Shown piece after piece: positions 63,543 through 64,000 of a DNA stretch of 64,000 nucleotides. Within the stretch, counting starts at the first letter, position 1; every line of letters starts with the position of its first letter. Source of the DNA: Vanrija pseudolonga (lineage: Eukaryota; Basidiomycota; Tremellomycetes; Trichosporonales; Trichosporonaceae); the NCBI RefSeq assembly GCF_020906515.1, contig NC_085854.1, forward strand, positions 186,001-250,000, written 5' to 3'. A program made the position numbers and the translations under genes. The notes below the pieces were generated by a model that was given only the letters and a program-made list of their open reading frames with translations, did no database searches and was not told the origin of the DNA.

Positions 63543-64000
63543 CTAAGCCGGGGGAAACACATCCTGGTTGGGCGGGTGCTGGCGGTTGTCATAGGCCACA
63601 CGGAGATCCTGAGACGAGGCGCCGCGCGAGCCGGGGATGTGTGTGTATGGGAGATGCGATTGCGACTCGGCGTATCCTGGAGGCGCCGGATAGACAACGC
63701 CGGGTGGGTGGGACAGCTGGGCACCGCCGACAGATTGGTAACCAACGCCCATGTGAGGCGTGGCGTTGACTGGCGGTCCTCCGGCCGAGGGGTATGGCGT
63801 TCCGCCAGAGGGTGTCACGGCCGGAGACATGTTCACGTAGTTGCCAAACTCCTCGGTCTGCGGGCCTGGGTCCAGCGCTCCATAAGCGCTGGCCGAAGAG
63901 AGCAGCTCGGGGCGGTGGAATCCAGGCGACGCAGGAGACGTGTGGTACCCTCCTTGCTCATCGCTGTTGCCGGAAATGGACGTGGACGGGGCGTGAGAGT
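63543..64000 (-). CDS. C-terminal part of a Pro/Gly/Ser-rich protein, cut by window edge
   Basis: The last 151 codons of a minus-strand gene that continues beyond base 64000; the frame is open to the edge. The sequence is low-complexity: NVNM-type and Pro-rich segments such as SASAYGALDPGPQTEEFGNY, MSPAVTPSGGTPYPSAGG, GVGYQSVGGAQLSHPPG, GVVYPAPPGYAESQSHLP, and the end DNRQHPPNQDVFPPA. Probably a disordered C-terminal tail. No function can be assigned from this piece. Confidence 0.7.
   Translation of the reverse strand, partial: SHAPSTSISGNSDEQGGYHTSPASPGFHRPELLSSASAYGALDPGPQTEEFGNYVNMSPAVTPSGGTPYPSAGGPPVNATPHMGVGYQSVGGAQLSHPPGVVYPAPPGYAESQSHLPYTHIPGSRGASSQDLRVAYDNRQHPPNQDVFPPA

Noticed and set aside
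1-64000. CRISPR arrays, IS elements, LTR or other virus-derived elements
   Set aside because: No regularly spaced repeats, terminal repeats, or transposase, integrase, capsid or reverse-transcriptase motifs were seen; the tandem arrays consist of host-type spliced genes.

Overview
The window looks like nuclear DNA of a GC-rich basidiomycete yeast, most plausibly a tremellomycete such as a Trichosporonales species. The evidence is dense genes split by many short introns (about 30-60 nt, GTRNGT donors, CTGAC or CTAAC branch sites just before the acceptor), eukaryotic tRNA genes with introns after position 37, and fungal families such as Zn2Cys6 regulators, Gtt1-like GSTs and a vacuolar amino-acid permease. 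The species call is inference. I see no rRNA, CRISPR array, IS element, LTR element or other intact transposon.

Left arm (0.6-8.7 kb): eight small same-strand genes with very different sequences but one gene architecture. Introns lie in phases 0, 1 and 2 in that order, exon 2 is 94 nt in five of the eight, and exon 3 is exactly 133 nt in three. They form a tandem array of fast-diverging paralogs of unknown function. Next come a vacuolar amino-acid transporter (minus), a small secreted protein, and a gamma-glutamyltransferase carrying a large Gly/Asp repeat insertion. The 16.4-21.4 kb stretch is a second, unrelated tandem array: five paralogs with a cysteine pattern spaced like a Zn2Cys6 cluster. 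Two of them carry an in-frame TAG with coding sequence continuing beyond it, and one uses a GC-AG intron.

Middle (21.8-37.7 kb): a SEL1-repeat protein, a probable prenylated (CVIA-ending) surface-type protein, the mitochondrial chaperonin pair HSP60/HSP10 in head-to-head orientation across a 308-bp promoter with heat-shock-element-like sites, a LURP-one-related protein, an allantoate-permease-type MFS transporter, and a 1284-residue low-complexity protein I cannot name.

Right arm (38-64 kb): a gene-poor 3.2-kb stretch, tRNA-Ala(AGC), an intronless 970-residue kinase/class-III aminotransferase fusion of bacterial type, a sugar transporter, a gene-poor 3.7-kb stretch, two tandem Gtt1-like GSTs, a Zn2Cys6 transcription factor, a uridine-kinase-like P-loop kinase, a DEAD-box helicase of Mss116 type, a close tRNA-Cys/initiator-tRNA-Met pair with no terminator between them, and the 3' end of a gene that runs off the window.

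The strongest candidates for something undescribed are the two tandem arrays. Each combines conserved splice architecture or a cysteine frame with strong sequence divergence.
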